A stretch of 64,000 nucleotides of DNA, taken from Bradyrhizobium sp. SRL28 (GTDB lineage: Bacteria > Pseudomonadota > Alphaproteobacteria > Rhizobiales > Xanthobacteraceae). The notes below the pieces were generated by a model. That model worked only from the letters and a program-made list of their open reading frames with translations, did no database searches and had not been told where the DNA came from. Location of the stretch: positions 248,001 to 312,000 of the forward strand of contig NZ_JAHEAG010000005.1 in assembly GCF_018596315.1 (NCBI RefSeq), written 5' to 3'. The translations under genes and the position numbers were made by a program. Each line of letters opens with the position of its first letter. The first letter of the stretch is position 1. Shown here piece by piece: positions 62,715-64,000 of this stretch.

Positions 62715-63845
62715 TCACGTCAGCGTCGCCAGCAAGCCTGCCATCAAACGGCCACGCTCGGCGAGGCTGTCGACCTCGATATGTTCGTTGAGCGTATGAG
62801 CGTCGGCGCCACGAACACCCAAGCCGTCAAGGGTGGGGATGCCCATCGCGCCCGTAAAATTACCGTCGGAGCCACCACCGGCGCTGCCATGCGGGAGCTC
62901 GACGCCCATTTGCCTGGCCACGCTGCGCGCGTGTTCGTAAAGCGCCATCGTGCCGGCATCGGGTTCCCACACCGGCCGGGTCACACCGCGGGTAACCTTG
63001 AACGTGACGTCATTGCTGCTCCCGGAAAGCGCGAGCATCCGTTCGACGCCGCGATCGAGGTCGGCTTGTCGCTTGGCCATGCTGAGCGCCTCGCCGGTGC
63101 AGGTCGTGGCAACGCAATTGACCCATTGGCCGCCATGCACGATGCCGACGGAGAAGGTGCAATCTTCGGTCGTCATGCCGTCGATAGTGATAATCTGGCG
63201 TGCCATCTCGCGGATCGCGGAGCGGCCCGATGAGAGCGTGGCGCCGGCATGGCTCGGCTTGCCGATGGCTTCGAGATTGAAGCGGGCAATGGCGTATCGC
63301 CCGGTGACCACGCCGTTGTTAGTGCGGCCCGGTTCCGGCACCAGCACATATTTGTTGCGGGCGGCTTCGGCCTCGATGATGTCGCGGGTCGATGGCGTGC
63401 CGACCTCTTCGTCCGGCGTGAACAGCACGGTAATCGGCAGCGGCGTGGTGAACGCGGCGCGGGCCAGTTGTCGGATGGCTTCGAGGGTGAGGTAGTTGCC
63501 GCCCTTCATGTCAAAGATGCCCGGGCCGTAGCATTTGTTGCCTTCGCGCCGCCATGCCAGCTTTTCCAGCGTGCCGACGGGATGGACGGTATCGAGATGT
63601 CCCGCGACCAGAATGCCGGGCCCGCCCTGCTTCGGGTGAGGGAAGCGCGCGCGGACGCAGCCGGCAAATCCTTGACGTCCGGCGATGCGTTCGATGGTCG
63701 CACCCATGATGGCCATTTCGCGCGCCGCAAGGTCGAGCATACGATCGACCGCACGCGCATCCCAGGTCGGGCTTTCGCATTCCACCCAGGCCCGCAAACC
63801 CTGCAGCATGGTCTCGGAATCAAAGGGAAGGTTGGCAGGATTCAT
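62715..63845 (-). CDS. M20 family peptidase (CPG2/ArgE-like)
   Basis: A 376-residue M20A-type peptidase. It has metal ligands in ILVAGHLDTVHPVGTL (His, Asp), CYGPGIFDMKGGNYLTLEAI (Asp), VLFTPDEEVGTPSTRD (Glu pair) and late His in GADAHTLNEHIEVDSL. The lid/dimer domain is in the middle (KPSHAGATLSSGRSAIREM). It removes an N- or C-terminal residue such as glutamate from a substrate; glutamate carboxypeptidase is the closest pattern. GGGAGG precedes the ATG at 63845; an upstream in-frame codon at 63989 is unlikely. Confidence 0.92.
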   Translation of the reverse strand: MNPANLPFDSETMLQGLRAWVECESPTWDARAVDRMLDLAAREMAIMGATIERIAGRQGFAGCVRARFPHPKQGGPGILVAGHLDTVHPVGTLEKLAWRREGNKCYGPGIFDMKGGNYLTLEAIRQLARAAFTTPLPITVLFTPDEEVGTPSTRDIIEAEAARNKYVLVPEPGRTNNGVVTGRYAIARFNLEAIGKPSHAGATLSSGRSAIREMARQIITIDGMTTEDCTFSVGIVHGGQWVNCVATTCTGEALSMAKRQADLDRGVERMLALSGSSNDVTFKVTRGVTRPVWEPDAGTMALYEHARSVARQMGVELPHGSAGGGSDGNFTGAMGIPTLDGLGVRGADAHTLNEHIEVDSLAERGRLMAGLLATLT

Positions 63846-64000
63846 ATGGGTCCTCCCGGTTGGGCCGGAATGTTTGGGGTTCGGTGTGGGCCCTTTACGA
63901 GAAGGAGCGTCGGCGAATTTGTAAAGGGAAAACATGGCGCGTTCGGACCTTCCCGGTGCGAGGTAGGGCAACGGTAATTCTGGCATCATTCTTGATTGTA
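63846..64000 (-). other. 5' region of the last peptidase gene
   Basis: 155 bases to the edge of the window. Only the ribosome-binding site GGGAGG next to the peptidase start is evident. Confidence 0.4.

Overview
The window looks like a chromosomal segment of a GC-rich alphaproteobacterium of the Rhizobiales, most probably Bradyrhizobium or a close Nitrobacteraceae relative. This rests on protein style (Bug-type binding protein, Usg-like protein, phasins, DUF2778, groESL with a CIRCE-like dyad) and on several families of palindromic intergenic repeats typical of that group. No taxonomic search was possible.

Layout. 1-5.1 kb: end of an ABC-2 permease, an adenylate cyclase, a PhzF protein, DUF488, a Bug-type binding protein and DUF72. 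5.4-14.3 kb: a Crp/Fnr regulator followed by a co-directional cluster: a binding protein whose C-terminus looks like the copper-binding NosL domain, permease, ATPase, a cysteine-type sulfatase, a formylglycine-generating enzyme and a SulP transporter. Together they read as uptake and cytosolic cleavage of a sulfate ester. 14.4-22.9 kb: phasin, two glycosyltransferases, a CHASE2 cyclase paired with a FecR-domain protein, DUF899 and a GST. 23.4-29.9 kb: RtcB RNA ligase, DUF2778, AMP nucleosidase, two tandem tRNA-like sequences and a slipin, all on the plus strand. The first tRNA-like sequence has a complete tRNA body, but a GTGA tetraloop replaces its anticodon loop. This is the most unusual signal in the window.

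30.5-36.3 kb: a second Crp/Fnr regulator, small conserved proteins, a phasin, a broken serine hydrolase, a hydrolase/MarR pair and a GIY-YIG gene enclosed by inverted repeats. 36.4-38.6 kb: groESL. 38.8-43.4 kb: Usg-like protein, cupin, nucleoside transporter, MFS exporter and an SDR. 43.4-50.4 kb: the Anbu / transglutaminase / alpha-E / circularly permuted ATP-grasp system, split by a methyltransferase and a peptide-binding protein. 50.6-56.5 kb: CinA-type domain, phosphoribosyltransferase, MetE-like protein, GST, thioredoxin-fold isomerase and quinone oxidoreductase. 56.5-63.8 kb: hydrolase, enoyl-CoA hydratase, amidase, two M20 peptidases and an M81 MlrC-type enzyme, suggesting amide and peptide catabolism.

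The intergenic gaps carry at least seven palindromic repeat families, mostly at ends of transcription units. There is no CRISPR array, no rRNA, and no transposase or integrase gene.
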